From CAZXSK01 sp964642855 (lineage in GTDB: Bacteria > Planctomycetota > Phycisphaerae > SM23-33): 59,969 nucleotides of DNA. Positions 45,831 through 54,423 of the stretch are shown here, piece after piece. The position numbers and the translations under genes are program-made. The stretch spans positions 1-59,969 of the forward strand of contig CAZXSK010000017.1 of the NCBI GenBank assembly GCA_964642855.1, read 5' to 3'. The stretch's first letter is position 1, and the number at the start of each line of letters is the position of its first letter. The notes beneath the pieces were generated by a model. It had not been told where the DNA came from and did not search any database. It worked only from the letters and a program-made list of their open reading frames with translations.

Positions 45831-47279
45831 ATGAAGACAAGGACGTTTCTCGTGCTGCTCTGCGTTGCCGCAATTCCCAGCGCAGTGTACGCCCAGTCCG
45901 CCGACGATGACGACAAATGGGTCGGCGCGATCACCGGCGAGAACGTATACATCCGCGCCATGCCCGGAATGGAAACCGACGCCGTCTGTGACAAGGTCCA
46001 GAAGGGCACGCGGGTGACGGTCGTAGGCCGGCACGAAGTCCAGGGGGGCACCGACTGGCTGAAGATCCAGCCGACTTCGGGGTGTTACAGCGCCGTGCAC
46101 TCGCGGTATATCAAACCGGACTCCGACGGCGAGGTCGGAACCGTGGATGTCTCCGAGAAGAGCTACCTCAACGTGCGGGCGGCCGGCAAGCTATGCAAGA
46201 AGCGGTTCTCGTACGTTCAGCGCCCGAGGCTGCTCAAGGGCGACAAGGTCCGGATCCTCGACAAGGCCGGCCAGTACTATCTCATCGTTCCTCCGGAAGG
46301 GGCCTACTGGTTCGTCTCGGCCGATTACGTCGAGAAGGCCCCGGAGCGGGTGGAAGCGAACCCAGACCCCGACGATCCGGAGGACAGTTCCGTCGGTGTC
46401 GATCAGACCGACCCCAATGACGGGGTGATCGAAACAGAGGAGACGGAGGAGGAAGTCGCAGAGGTCGTCAAGGCATGGAAAGACGCCGAGAAGGCACTGT
46501 TCGCTGAGTTCAAGAAGTCCTACAAGCAACGGGACCTCAAAAGCGTCCTGGCGACCTACGAGTCTCTGAAGCTGTCGGAAGACAGCTACCTCGAACCGTA
46601 CGTCAAGGCGAGGGTGGCCTTCCTGAAGGCGGAGATGGAGCGGTACGAGAAGCTGCAGGAAATCGAGAAACTGGTCCAGAAGACCGAGGAGGAGCAGGAG
46701 AAGCTCAAGCTGCTTCGGACCAAGCTGGAAACATCGGCTCCCGAATCGCAACCCGTGACCGGGTACGCAACTTCCGGAGTCCTCAAGGCCAGCGATCTGT
46801 TCCGGGGCGGAGCAACGGGACCCAAGCGGTACATGGTTCTCGATCCGAAGGGCCGCCGCATCAAGGCGTATGTCCAGAGCCCGGACGACCTGGTCGACCT
46901 GAGCAAGTACGAGGGCAAGCTGGTTGGCGTGTATGGCCCGAGGAAGTTCGACGCGAAACTCTCTGGCCTGTTCATCGTCAATGCCGAACGGGTTGTGGTG
47001 ATCGAGGAGGACGTCAAGCTGCCCGATCGGCCGAAGGCAAAGGTCAAGCGAGGCCAGATGCCCGCGCCGAAGATCGAGACCACGGACGATGCAACCGACG
47101 AATCGGCGGACACGGACGACGAAGAAGAAGCCCAGCGGCCCAGTTTCCCGGTCGACGACGGCACATCTGACGAACAGGGCAAGCAGTCCGATCAGCAAGC
47201 CGGCGCCGACTCGGAGATCAGCCTCCCGATTGTCGAAGGCAAAGCGGAACGCGTCGTCGACGAATCGGAATACGAGTAG
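45831..47279 (+). CDS. Secreted SH3-like domain protein with coiled coil
   Basis: The 482-residue protein starts after AAAGGAG with a signal peptide (MKTRTFLVLLCVAAIPSAVY, cleavage after AQ). Two bacterial SH3-like domains follow (about 25-90 and 100-175: ENVYIRAMPGMETDAVCDKV, SYLNVRAAGKLC). Then come an acidic linker, a coiled coil (about 215-305, rich in E, K and L), a small beta domain (about 320-390, KRYMVLDPKGRRIKAYV) and a D/E/S-rich C-terminus. SH3b domains often bind cell-wall peptides, so this is probably an envelope structural or anchoring protein. The longer ORF from 44718 is antisense to the beta-mannosidase and is rejected. Confidence 0.82.
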   Translation: MKTRTFLVLLCVAAIPSAVYAQSADDDDKWVGAITGENVYIRAMPGMETDAVCDKVQKGTRVTVVGRHEVQGGTDWLKIQPTSGCYSAVHSRYIKPDSDGEVGTVDVSEKSYLNVRAAGKLCKKRFSYVQRPRLLKGDKVRILDKAGQYYLIVPPEGAYWFVSADYVEKAPERVEANPDPDDPEDSSVGVDQTDPNDGVIETEETEEEVAEVVKAWKDAEKALFAEFKKSYKQRDLKSVLATYESLKLSEDSYLEPYVKARVAFLKAEMERYEKLQEIEKLVQKTEEEQEKLKLLRTKLETSAPESQPVTGYATSGVLKASDLFRGGATGPKRYMVLDPKGRRIKAYVQSPDDLVDLSKYEGKLVGVYGPRKFDAKLSGLFIVNAERVVVIEEDVKLPDRPKAKVKRGQMPAPKIETTDDATDESADTDDEEEAQRPSFPVDDGTSDEQGKQSDQQAGADSEISLPIVEGKAERVVDESEYE

Positions 47280-47305
47280 CGGACCGCACCGACAAAGGCC
47301 GAAAC

Positions 47306-47323
47306 AAAGGGCCAGACCCTTTC
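47306..47323. terminator. Small terminator-like hairpin
   Basis: AAAGGG-CCAGA-CCCTTT forms a 6-bp stem 26 bp after the SH3-protein stop codon and before the convergent sulfatase gene. Stem and T run are short. Confidence 0.4.
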
Positions 47324-47384
47324 GATCGGGCCCGTTCTCTGCGCCGGCCAGTCATTGGCTTGGCTTATCCGGCGCGGCAAGGCG

Positions 47385-48884
47385 TCAGCCAAAGTTCCGT
47401 CGGTCGGTGTCGTGGGGCACGACGTCGCAGGTTTCCTGATACCACAACAGCAGGCGGTCGCGCAGGTCCCGGGCTACGTCGGTCAGCGCCGGATCGTCGA
47501 TGCGGTTGTCCTGCTCATGAGGGTCCTCCCGCAAGCTGTACAACTCATCGCTTTCATACAGCCTCAGTACGTACTTGTAGTTTTTCGTGCGAATCATCGT
47601 TGCCTTGCCGTGCCAGGGCTTTTCGTCGCTGGTCTGCAACCTCAGACGGGGGTAGTACAGGCCGGAGGAGTTCTGGTTGGACGTGCTCTGCTTCTCCATG
47701 CAGTGCTCCTCTCCGAGAAGCCTTCCGCCTTCACAGTGGGCCGTCTCGCGATGTTCGTCGGTCTCCCCGGTAACCACCGGCAGCAGGGATCGCCCGAAAT
47801 GGCTGTAACCGGGTTCGATCCCGGCCAGTTCGTAGACCGTCGCGGGGAAGTCGATGAGTTCGGCGATGGTATCGGCCACCCTCGGCTTGCAGCCGACCTC
47901 TGCGGGCGGCTTGACCACCAGCGGCACCCGGGAGAGGCAATCCTCGAACGTATTCTGGGTCTTCTCAACGAGTCCGTAGTCGCCCGTGAAGTCGCCGTGA
48001 TCCGAGAAAAGAAAGATCGCCGTATCGTCGTAGATGCCGGCTTCCTTCAGCGCCTCGCAGAGCAGGGCGTACTGGTGATCCACCCGGGTACACATGGCGT
48101 AGTAGGTCCTGCGGAGTTCCTGCCATCGCTGCTCGCTCCATCCGTGCATGCACTGTCCCTCCCGGATGCCGTCCAGAAGCATCGGCTTGTTGCCAGGCCC
48201 TTCGGGTGTCGGCACTCGGGCAGGTACCCGGGTGGGGTCAACCATGCTGTAGTAGGGCTCCTCCGCGGCGTAGGGAGGGTGCGGATAGCTCAGCGTGAGG
48301 AACAGGCACATCGGCCTGTCGTCAGGGGATCCCTGGTGGATCTGGTCGATCGCACCGTGGATCTTTGACCAGTCCCAATCATAGTAGACGTCCTTCCCCT
48401 CCGGCGGATCGATCCTGCCATAGTAGAAGGAGTAGTAGTTGTCGCCTTCTGGATCGCCCCGCCAATCTCTCTCGTCATGCAGATTGTAGTGGCTGTAGAG
48501 GTGCTGCTTGCCCTCGGGTGTCCGATAGTACGCATCAACGTAATCGAGCGGGTCGTCCTGCCCCGGCACCAGGTCGTTCTTGCCACCCCACCAAACGAAG
48601 TAGCCGTTGTCCCTCAGTACCTTCAGCAGCACCGGTTCGTGCTTTCGGAGCATGTGGTACATCGTCCGATGCCCGTGGACGTGGGGGTACCAGCCCGTCA
48701 TGAAGCTGCACCGGCTCGGGGTGCAGACGGTGTTCTGGCAGAACGCCCAGCGGAAAGAGACGGCGTCTGTCTGTACGGCCTGGTCGAGATGAGGCGTTAC
48801 GGCTCCGGGATCCCCCATGTGACCCATGACGTCGCCGCGCCATTGGTCGGGGTTGAGGATCACGATGTGCGGCTTCTTGGGCAT
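47385..48884 (-). CDS. Sulfatase (formylglycine-dependent)
   Basis: The 499-residue protein has the type I sulfatase signature CTPSR with Cys54, the residue converted to formylglycine, in NTVCTPSRCSFMTGW. It also has downstream metal and substrate motifs, including WWGGKNDL, FLFSDHGDFTGDYGL and NYKYVLRLYESDELYSLREDP. No signal peptide is seen, so the location is uncertain. It would cleave sulfate esters from a polysaccharide or small molecule. Planctomycetota carry many such enzymes for sulfated glycans. The start at 48884 follows GGAGG with 8-nt spacing. No maturase gene lies in the window. Confidence 0.93.
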   Translation of the reverse strand: MPKKPHIVILNPDQWRGDVMGHMGDPGAVTPHLDQAVQTDAVSFRWAFCQNTVCTPSRCSFMTGWYPHVHGHRTMYHMLRKHEPVLLKVLRDNGYFVWWGGKNDLVPGQDDPLDYVDAYYRTPEGKQHLYSHYNLHDERDWRGDPEGDNYYSFYYGRIDPPEGKDVYYDWDWSKIHGAIDQIHQGSPDDRPMCLFLTLSYPHPPYAAEEPYYSMVDPTRVPARVPTPEGPGNKPMLLDGIREGQCMHGWSEQRWQELRRTYYAMCTRVDHQYALLCEALKEAGIYDDTAIFLFSDHGDFTGDYGLVEKTQNTFEDCLSRVPLVVKPPAEVGCKPRVADTIAELIDFPATVYELAGIEPGYSHFGRSLLPVVTGETDEHRETAHCEGGRLLGEEHCMEKQSTSNQNSSGLYYPRLRLQTSDEKPWHGKATMIRTKNYKYVLRLYESDELYSLREDPHEQDNRIDDPALTDVARDLRDRLLLWYQETCDVVPHDTDRRNFG

Positions 48885-49024
48885 GCTGCTGGCCTCCAGT
48901 CTGTCTGCGGACGCCCTCACCAGGACGCGGGAAGGCTTGGATGATAGGCGTGCAGCCCGGGCAGTGCAACATTCGGATGGGAGGGGTCAGGACCAGGATC
49001 GGCAGCGGATGACCGGGGAGGGTC

Positions 49025-49930
49025 TCAAACTTCGTGACGGCGGATATTGGCCATGGGGATCTCGACCGTAAACGTCGAGCCTTCCCCGATCGTGCTTTCG
49101 ACATGGATCGTCCCGCCCATGTCATCCACGATATCCCGGCAGACGGCCAGGCCCAACCCGTGGCCCTGGGTGTCACCCTCGTGGTCCTTGCGGGTGGAAA
49201 AGAACGGTTCGAAGATCGCTTCGAGATCATCCTCGGCAATGCCCACGCCACTGTCAGATACCCGGATGGTGACTTGTTTGCCGGCTCCTTCGCCGCGGAT
49301 TTCCATCCTCCGAGATCCCTGCTTGGCCAGCAGGGCGTGACGAGCATTGTTGATCAGGTTCAGTATGACCTGCTGGAGTTCGACTTTCCCTGCCATGAGC
49401 ACGAGCGTCTCGGGCACATCGACGGTCAGTTCGATCATGTCCTTCCGTGGGTCGCGTGCCATCGCTTCCAGCGCATCGGCGACCACTTCCGAAACCGTAA
49501 CAAACTCCGGCGTGCTTCCATCGGCGGCAAGTCCGAGGATGGCCTGGCAGATACTTGATGCACGCTTGCCCCCTTCACAGGCCTTGCGAAGCGCCTTGTC
49601 GGTCATGGCGGGATTCTTCTGTGCGAGCTGGGCATACGAGATGATCGGCGTGAGGAGGTTGTTGAACTCGTGCACAACCATGGCCATCATGGTGCCCGTG
49701 CTGGCAAGCCGCTGCTGTCTGCGGAGTTGCTGTGTGAGCTCCCGGATCTGTCGCCTGAGTTGGGCGTTCTCCCTGTGAAGGTCCTCTTCGCTTCTGCTTT
49801 CCTGACGGAAGGCATCCTCCACGAGGCGTGCCCGTTGCAGTTGCTGCTCGAGGCTTTCCGACTGCGATCGCAGTTCCCTGGCCTGCAGTCCCTCACCGCC
49901 CGTAACGGGTCTCTCCGACGAATTCGGCAT
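49025..49930 (-). CDS. Soluble sensor histidine kinase
   Basis: The 301-residue protein has no membrane segment. Residues 15-75 form a coiled coil (ELRSQSESLEQQLQRARLVE). The phospho-acceptor is His87 in VVHEFNNLLTPI, and the ATPase domain has the N box (LINNARHA), G1 (DSGVGI), F box (FEPFFST) and G2 (GHGLGLAVC). The HEFNN H-box is the NtrB-like HATPase class. Without PAS or GAF, the coiled coil may dock a partner that senses the signal. No response regulator is adjacent, so it is an orphan. AGAAGG precedes the chosen ATG. Confidence 0.9.
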   Translation of the reverse strand: MPNSSERPVTGGEGLQARELRSQSESLEQQLQRARLVEDAFRQESRSEEDLHRENAQLRRQIRELTQQLRRQQRLASTGTMMAMVVHEFNNLLTPIISYAQLAQKNPAMTDKALRKACEGGKRASSICQAILGLAADGSTPEFVTVSEVVADALEAMARDPRKDMIELTVDVPETLVLMAGKVELQQVILNLINNARHALLAKQGSRRMEIRGEGAGKQVTIRVSDSGVGIAEDDLEAIFEPFFSTRKDHEGDTQGHGLGLAVCRDIVDDMGGTIHVESTIGEGSTFTVEIPMANIRRHEV

Positions 49931-50052
49931 AGAAATGTACCTTCTGACCGAGCCTGCGGTTGCCAAGCGTGGCAGGTCGTGGGTAGACTCTCCCCGGCGC
50001 AGACCTCCACCTTGTCATCATCGGATTGTACCGCTTGAGACTTGAGGCTTCG

Positions 50053-50346
50053 ATGGAAAACCGTGATCCACTGCTTGTTGTTGCTGCCTTGGTGGAACTA
50101 GCCGAACAGATCGGCTTGACCGTTCGGCAGGCTCCCGCTCCGATGTCCGGCGATGCCCGGCCAGGCGGGGCGATGGTCCGGCTGAGAGGCGAGGAGATTG
50201 TGTTCCTCGATCCGCAAGCCGGTGTTGCCGACCAGGTCGCGCTGCTGGGAGAGACGCTTAAAGGACGTCCAGAGCTGGAAGATATGTATCTCAGGCCCTA
50301 CGTCCGGGAAGCGCTCGACGCCGCGGACCGGCAATCGGAGAAATGA
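50053..50346 (+). CDS. Small hypothetical protein upstream of acpS
   Basis: The 97-residue acidic protein has an LVVAALVELAEQIGLTVRQAP helix near the start, a short beta segment (GAMVRLRGEEIVFLDPQAG) and a C-terminal helix. No family recognised and no signal peptide. It is 30 bp upstream of acpS on the same strand, so it is probably cotranscribed with acpS and lpxB. I chose the ATG at 50053; a TTG nine codons upstream is possible. Confidence 0.65.
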   Translation: MENRDPLLVVAALVELAEQIGLTVRQAPAPMSGDARPGGAMVRLRGEEIVFLDPQAGVADQVALLGETLKGRPELEDMYLRPYVREALDAADRQSEK

Positions 50347-50376
50347 CCTAACTTCCGGAAAGGCTACAGACTGTCT

Positions 50377-50790
50377 ATGAATATCGTCGGGCACGGGATC
50401 GATCTGGTCGATTGCAGCAGAATCCAGGATGCCATCGGCAAACACGGCGACCGATTCCTCAAGCGAGTCTATACGGAATCCGAACTGGAATACTGCCAAG
50501 GCAGGAAGAGAGAAATCGAGCATCTCGCCGGTCGTTTCGCAGCCAAGGAAGCTGTTCTGAAGGTTCTTGGGACGGGCTGGCGGAACGGTATCGCGTGGAC
50601 GGATGTCGAGGTGGTCAACGAAGGCTCAGGGAAACCGCGCGTGATCCTGCGAGGGCGGTGTCGTGAGATCGCCGACCAACAGGGGATGGCCAGTATTCTG
50701 GTCTCGATCAGCCACACTGAAACCACTGCCATTGCGTCGGCCGTCGCGTCGCGGGAATCGACCGGTGGAGCATTGGGGATAGGAGATTAG
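50377..50790 (+). CDS. acpS: Holo-[acyl-carrier-protein] synthase
   Basis: The 137-residue protein has the AcpS motifs GHGIDLVD (metal ligand Asp9) and RFAAKEAVLKVLGTG (catalytic Glu58), and the SISHTETTAIA strand. It transfers 4'-phosphopantetheine from coenzyme A to acyl carrier protein, activating fatty acid and lipid A precursor synthesis. Length fits the family. It lies 79 bp before lpxB. Confidence 0.95.
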   Translation: MNIVGHGIDLVDCSRIQDAIGKHGDRFLKRVYTESELEYCQGRKREIEHLAGRFAAKEAVLKVLGTGWRNGIAWTDVEVVNEGSGKPRVILRGRCREIADQQGMASILVSISHTETTAIASAVASRESTGGALGIGD

Positions 50791-50869
50791 CGCAACCCGC
50801 ACCGCCAGCATCGAGCGAATCACCAGCAGGCCTGCGCTGGCAGGCTGACTATCGAAAGAACGATCAGAA

Positions 50870-52027
50870 TTGAATGGAGAGCCACTGATATTTCTGTCCG
50901 CGGCTGAGGCCAGCGGAGACGAGCACGCGGCGAACCTGATTCGCGCTCTGCGGGACCATCTGCCCGATGCGCGATTCGTCGGGGTGGGCGGCAGGCACAT
51001 GGAACAAGCCGGCTGCGAGATACTGATGGATCTCACCGAGAAGGCGGCCATGCTGGGTGGGCCGCTGCTCAAGCTCGGATACTGGATTCGAACCGTCCGT
51101 CGAATCCGCAAACGCATCGTGGAGCTTTCACCCGATGTGCATATCCCGGTCGATTCGCCCGCGCTGAACTGGCATCTCGCGTCGGCAGCCCGGTCGGCTG
51201 GGTCGAAGATCTTCTACTACATCGCCCCACAGGTGTGGGCGTGGGCGCCATGGCGGGTCAAGAAACTTGCCCGACTGACGGACCATGTCGGGTGCATCCT
51301 GCCCTTCGAAGAGGCCTTCCTGCGAGAGCGCGGTGTTGAGGCCACGTTCGTCGGCAACCCCTTGTTCGACGCGCTGCCCCCGCGCCCGAATCCGCTGCCA
51401 GACCTGGCCGACGCCTGGTACGACGGCTCGTGGCAGGTCGCGCTTGCCCCGGGGAGCAGGCCCGGCGAAATCAGGAATCACGCCAGACCGCTGGAGATCG
51501 TAGGCCATGCCATCGCCAGGAAATGGTCGAGGGCCCGCTGCGTGTTTACCGCCCGTACCGAAGAAGACGCCCGTCGGATTCGCAACGAATGCAGGGCGCG
51601 TGACATCGAGATAGCCATCGGCGAGACACGGGAAATCCTCGCGGGATCACACTTCGCGGTCGCCTGCAGTGGAACGGTGACTCTGCAGGCCGCCCACTTC
51701 GGCGTCCCGGCGGTGGTGTTCTACCGGACCGGCATGCTGCTGTCTCTGCTGCACCGGACCCTTGGCCGATTCCCCAAGCTGGTGGGAACGCGACACCTGT
51801 CGCTGGTGAACATTCTTGCTGGTCGTCGGATCGTGCCCGAACTCATGCCATGGCGCGGTAATGTGCGTTACCTGACGCGCATGGTACTGGACGTCATGAA
51901 CGACCTGGGGTTTCTCTTCGAGATGCGCAAGGGCATGCTCGACGTCGCCGGGCCTCTGCGTGTGCCGCCGCCACACTCCGCGTCGGACAACGCGGCCTCG
52001 CTGGTGGTCGAGTTACTGCAGCGCTGA
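50870..52027 (+). CDS. lpxB: Lipid-A-disaccharide synthase
   Basis: The 385-residue protein shows the LpxB pattern from its first residues: LIFLSAAEASGDEHAANLI, VGVGGRHMEQAGCEI, FYYIAPQVWAWAPWRVKKL, ILPFEEAFLRERGVEATFVGNPL, LAPGSRPGEI and SGTVTLQAAHFGVPAVVFYRT. It joins UDP-2,3-diacylglucosamine and lipid X to form the lipid A disaccharide at the inner membrane, so the cell has an outer membrane with lipid A. The start is TTG at 50870; the ATG four bases later is in another frame and no in-frame ATG fits. No strong ribosome-binding site is present. Confidence 0.95.
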   Translation: MNGEPLIFLSAAEASGDEHAANLIRALRDHLPDARFVGVGGRHMEQAGCEILMDLTEKAAMLGGPLLKLGYWIRTVRRIRKRIVELSPDVHIPVDSPALNWHLASAARSAGSKIFYYIAPQVWAWAPWRVKKLARLTDHVGCILPFEEAFLRERGVEATFVGNPLFDALPPRPNPLPDLADAWYDGSWQVALAPGSRPGEIRNHARPLEIVGHAIARKWSRARCVFTARTEEDARRIRNECRARDIEIAIGETREILAGSHFAVACSGTVTLQAAHFGVPAVVFYRTGMLLSLLHRTLGRFPKLVGTRHLSLVNILAGRRIVPELMPWRGNVRYLTRMVLDVMNDLGFLFEMRKGMLDVAGPLRVPPPHSASDNAASLVVELLQR

Positions 52028-52051
52028 TCTCTCTGCCAGATCCGGGCAAGC

Positions 52052-52429
52052 TCAGGAAACCGACGAGCCGGGCGGGACGTCCTTCTCAGGCGTCAGGAAG
52101 ACCACGTTCGCCGGGACCTCTTCGCCTTCGGAGCGCTCACTTGCGGCCAGCAGCATTCCCTGGGACTCGAGGCCTCGCATTTTCCGGGGAGCAAGATTCG
52201 CCACGACCACGACATTCCTGCCGACGAAGTAATCGGGTTCGTACCATGCCTTCAACCCGGCAATGATCTGCCGCTGCTCGCCGCCGAGATCGACCTTCAA
52301 CACAAGCAGCTTATCCGCATTCGGATGCTCGGAGGCCTCTACCACCTTCGCCACGCGAAGGTCGAGCTTCAGAAAATCGTCGAATTGAATGGTCTGCTTT
52401 CCCTGAGCGTCTTCCGGTGAATCGGTCAT
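52052..52429 (-). CDS. Stand-alone tRNA-binding domain (MetRS C-terminal/Trbp111-like)
   Basis: The 125-residue protein is an OB-fold tRNA-binding domain of the methionyl-tRNA synthetase beta-subunit type: FLKLDLRVAKVVEASEHPNADKLLVLKVDLG, RQIIAGLKAWYEPDYFVGRNVVVVANLAPRK, GLESQGMLLAAS. In many bacteria this domain is fused to MetG; here it is a separate gene, as in Trbp111, which binds the tRNA corner without aminoacylating. GGAAGG lies 10 nt before the ATG. It is divergent from manA. Whether the genome's MetG lacks its own C-terminal domain cannot be seen here. Confidence 0.9.
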   Translation of the reverse strand: MTDSPEDAQGKQTIQFDDFLKLDLRVAKVVEASEHPNADKLLVLKVDLGGEQRQIIAGLKAWYEPDYFVGRNVVVVANLAPRKMRGLESQGMLLAASERSEGEEVPANVVFLTPEKDVPPGSSVS

Positions 52430-52506
52430 TGAGGAGAAACCTTCCTTCCTGGTTCGCAAGAATACGGCTGCGTTCAGACAAAACCCGCCTTCGCCGCTGG
52501 CGGGAG

Positions 52507-52524
52507 TGTACGCTTTCGTGTACA
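52507..52524. promoter_or_regulatory. Imperfect palindrome TGTACGCTTTCGTGTACA
   Basis: An 18-bp near-palindrome with TGTAC/GTACA arms, in the divergent gap between the tRNA-binding protein gene and manA. Candidate operator. Confidence 0.35.
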
Positions 52525-52618
52525 AACTCGCAAGGTTGACCGCTGGCCAGAGGCCGGGGGCAACCGTAGAATGGTTTCCAGGCACGTCAGGCGTCACTGC
52601 GTCATAGAGGAGCTTCTG

Positions 52619-53581
52619 ATGGAAGCATACCCGCTGAAATTCCAACCGATCTACAAGCCGAAGATCTGGGGCGGAAGGAATCTTGAGAGGCTCTTCGAGC
52701 GATCCCTGCCCGCCAACGAGAAAATTGGCGAAAGCTGGGAGCTCTGCGACCTCAAGGAGGGCGTAAGCCTGGCGGTCAACGGGCCCCTCGCGGGCATGAC
52801 CCTCACCGAGATCACTTCCACGCTGGGCGACGACCTGCTCGGACCTGCCCAGCCGATGCCCGGCGGGCGCTTCCCGCTGCTGCTGAAACTTCTGGACGCC
52901 AACGGAATCCTCTCGCTTCAGGTTCACCCCGACGAGCAGGCCGTGGAGGATCTCGGCGGCGCTGCAGCCCTGAAGACCGAGTGCTGGTACTACATCGAAA
53001 GCCGGAACGGCTACATCTACAAAGGCGTAAAAGAAGGCGTCGGGCCGGATGAATTCCGCAGTGCGATCGAGAGCGAAAGGGCCGAAGATGTCGTCCGCCG
53101 TGTGGATATCGAAACGGGCGACTTCCATTACCTTCCCGCCGGCACAGTGCATGCCCTGGGGCCCGGCCTGGTGGTCGCCGAGGTCCAGACGCCTTCGGAC
53201 ACCACGTTTCGCGTGACCGATTGGGGCAGGGGGCGGGAGATCCACGTCGAGGAATCGATGAAGTGCATCCGCTTCGGCCTGACCGGTGACGAAGCTCCCG
53301 GGGCCGAGGGCGACTGTCTTCTCAAGACCGATTACTTCACGGTGGCAAAGAAGACCGCTTTGGCCGACGAGCCGGCATTGCTGCCGGCCGACCTGTGCTC
53401 GGCAATCATGATCCTTGACGGCATCGGGCCGATCCAGATCCGCCATGCCGGACAGGAGGAACCGTCCCTCGCTGCGCGGTCTGGCGACACGGTCCTGCTG
53501 CCCGCCTCGCTGCGAGGCGCGGCGCTGCTGTCCAAGACGCCGTGCACCTGGCTGGAGATTGCGCTCCCCCCAAAAAGCTGA
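52619..53581 (+). CDS. manA: Mannose-6-phosphate isomerase, class I
   Basis: The 320-residue cupin-fold protein has FQPIYKPKIWGGRNLERLF, the GESWELCD segment, zinc-site motif LQVHPDEQAVE (Gln, His, Glu) and the second His in LPAGTVHALGPG. It interconverts mannose 6-phosphate and fructose 6-phosphate. This either feeds mannose released by the beta-mannosidase into glycolysis or supplies mannose 6-phosphate for GDP-sugar synthesis. GAGGAG precedes the ATG at 52619; the 16-residue longer ORF has no such site. The next gene follows after 28 bp. Confidence 0.95.
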   Translation: MEAYPLKFQPIYKPKIWGGRNLERLFERSLPANEKIGESWELCDLKEGVSLAVNGPLAGMTLTEITSTLGDDLLGPAQPMPGGRFPLLLKLLDANGILSLQVHPDEQAVEDLGGAAALKTECWYYIESRNGYIYKGVKEGVGPDEFRSAIESERAEDVVRRVDIETGDFHYLPAGTVHALGPGLVVAEVQTPSDTTFRVTDWGRGREIHVEESMKCIRFGLTGDEAPGAEGDCLLKTDYFTVAKKTALADEPALLPADLCSAIMILDGIGPIQIRHAGQEEPSLAARSGDTVLLPASLRGAALLSKTPCTWLEIALPPKS

Positions 53582-53609
53582 CGTGACCGCGGAAAGACCA
53601 ACCGGAACT

Positions 53610-54350
53610 ATGGCCAGGAAACGAATTCAGAAATACCTCTCCGAGATGGGTGTCGCCTCGCGAAGAAACGCCGAGGAGATGGTCTTGCACGGCCGGGTTA
53701 GCGTCAACGGCAGCGTGCTGCAGGACCTGCCCGTGTTCGTCGACCCGTCGGAAGATGATGTCCGTGTCGATGGCAGGAGGGTAGGGGGGCGCAAGCCCGG
53801 CAAACCCGAGCAGCTTTACTTCCTGCTCAACAAGCCCAAGGGCGTGGTCTGCACGCAGAGCGACCCGGCAGGGCGGAGCAGGGCGGTGGATCTCGTACCC
53901 GATCTCGGACAACGTGTCTATTGCGTCGGCCGACTGGACAAAGACAGTACCGGCATCATCCTCCTGACCAACGATGGCGAACTGACCGAGAGACTCACAC
54001 ACCCGCGCTATGAGGTACCTAAGACCTACCGCGTAGAGATCACGGGCTCACTCGACACCGAAGCCGTCAACAAGCTCAAGAGCGGCATGTGGATAGACGG
54101 CAAGCGGACCAAGCGAACCGCCTTGCGTGTGTTGCGGAAAAGCCCCGACCGTACGCTGCTGGAGATCACCCTTACCGAAGGCAGGAACCGTGAGATACGG
54201 CGGATGCTCGCCCGGCTTGGACACAAGGTCAAACGGCTGCACCGCGTGGCGATCGGTCCGATCACCGACCGGGGCCTGAAAGTGGGAAACTTTCGCGCGT
54301 TGCGGCGTCACGAGGTAAAACGCCTTGGCAAGGCTGGCGCGGACTCTTGA
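53610..54350 (+). CDS. Pseudouridine synthase, RsuA/RluB/RluF family
   Basis: The 246-residue protein has an N-terminal S4 RNA-binding domain (about 3-50, RIQKYLSEMGVASRRNAEEMV). The catalytic domain carries Asp110 in GRLDKDSTGIILLTNDG, LNKPKGVVCTQ and the GRNREIRRMLARLG motif. It converts uridine to pseudouridine in ribosomal RNA. RluB (23S position 2605) is the closest match by layout, but RsuA/RluF cannot be excluded. GTG at 53583 is an alternative start. It is probably cotranscribed with manA. Confidence 0.93.
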   Translation: MARKRIQKYLSEMGVASRRNAEEMVLHGRVSVNGSVLQDLPVFVDPSEDDVRVDGRRVGGRKPGKPEQLYFLLNKPKGVVCTQSDPAGRSRAVDLVPDLGQRVYCVGRLDKDSTGIILLTNDGELTERLTHPRYEVPKTYRVEITGSLDTEAVNKLKSGMWIDGKRTKRTALRVLRKSPDRTLLEITLTEGRNREIRRMLARLGHKVKRLHRVAIGPITDRGLKVGNFRALRRHEVKRLGKAGADS

Positions 54351-54423
54351 CATCACGCCCATTCTCACCGTGGAATGAAGCCGGTATGCAACCCAGCTAC
54401 CGAGAATGACACGGAGGCAACTC

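Noticed and set aside
45606..46100. 165-residue N-terminal extension of the beta-mannosidase
   Set aside because: It is antisense to the start of the SH3-protein gene and its promoter, and contains no GH2-like sequence.
50026..50052. TTG start nine codons before the small gene upstream of acpS
   Set aside because: No ribosome-binding site; the ATG at 50053 is simpler, though the point is not certain.
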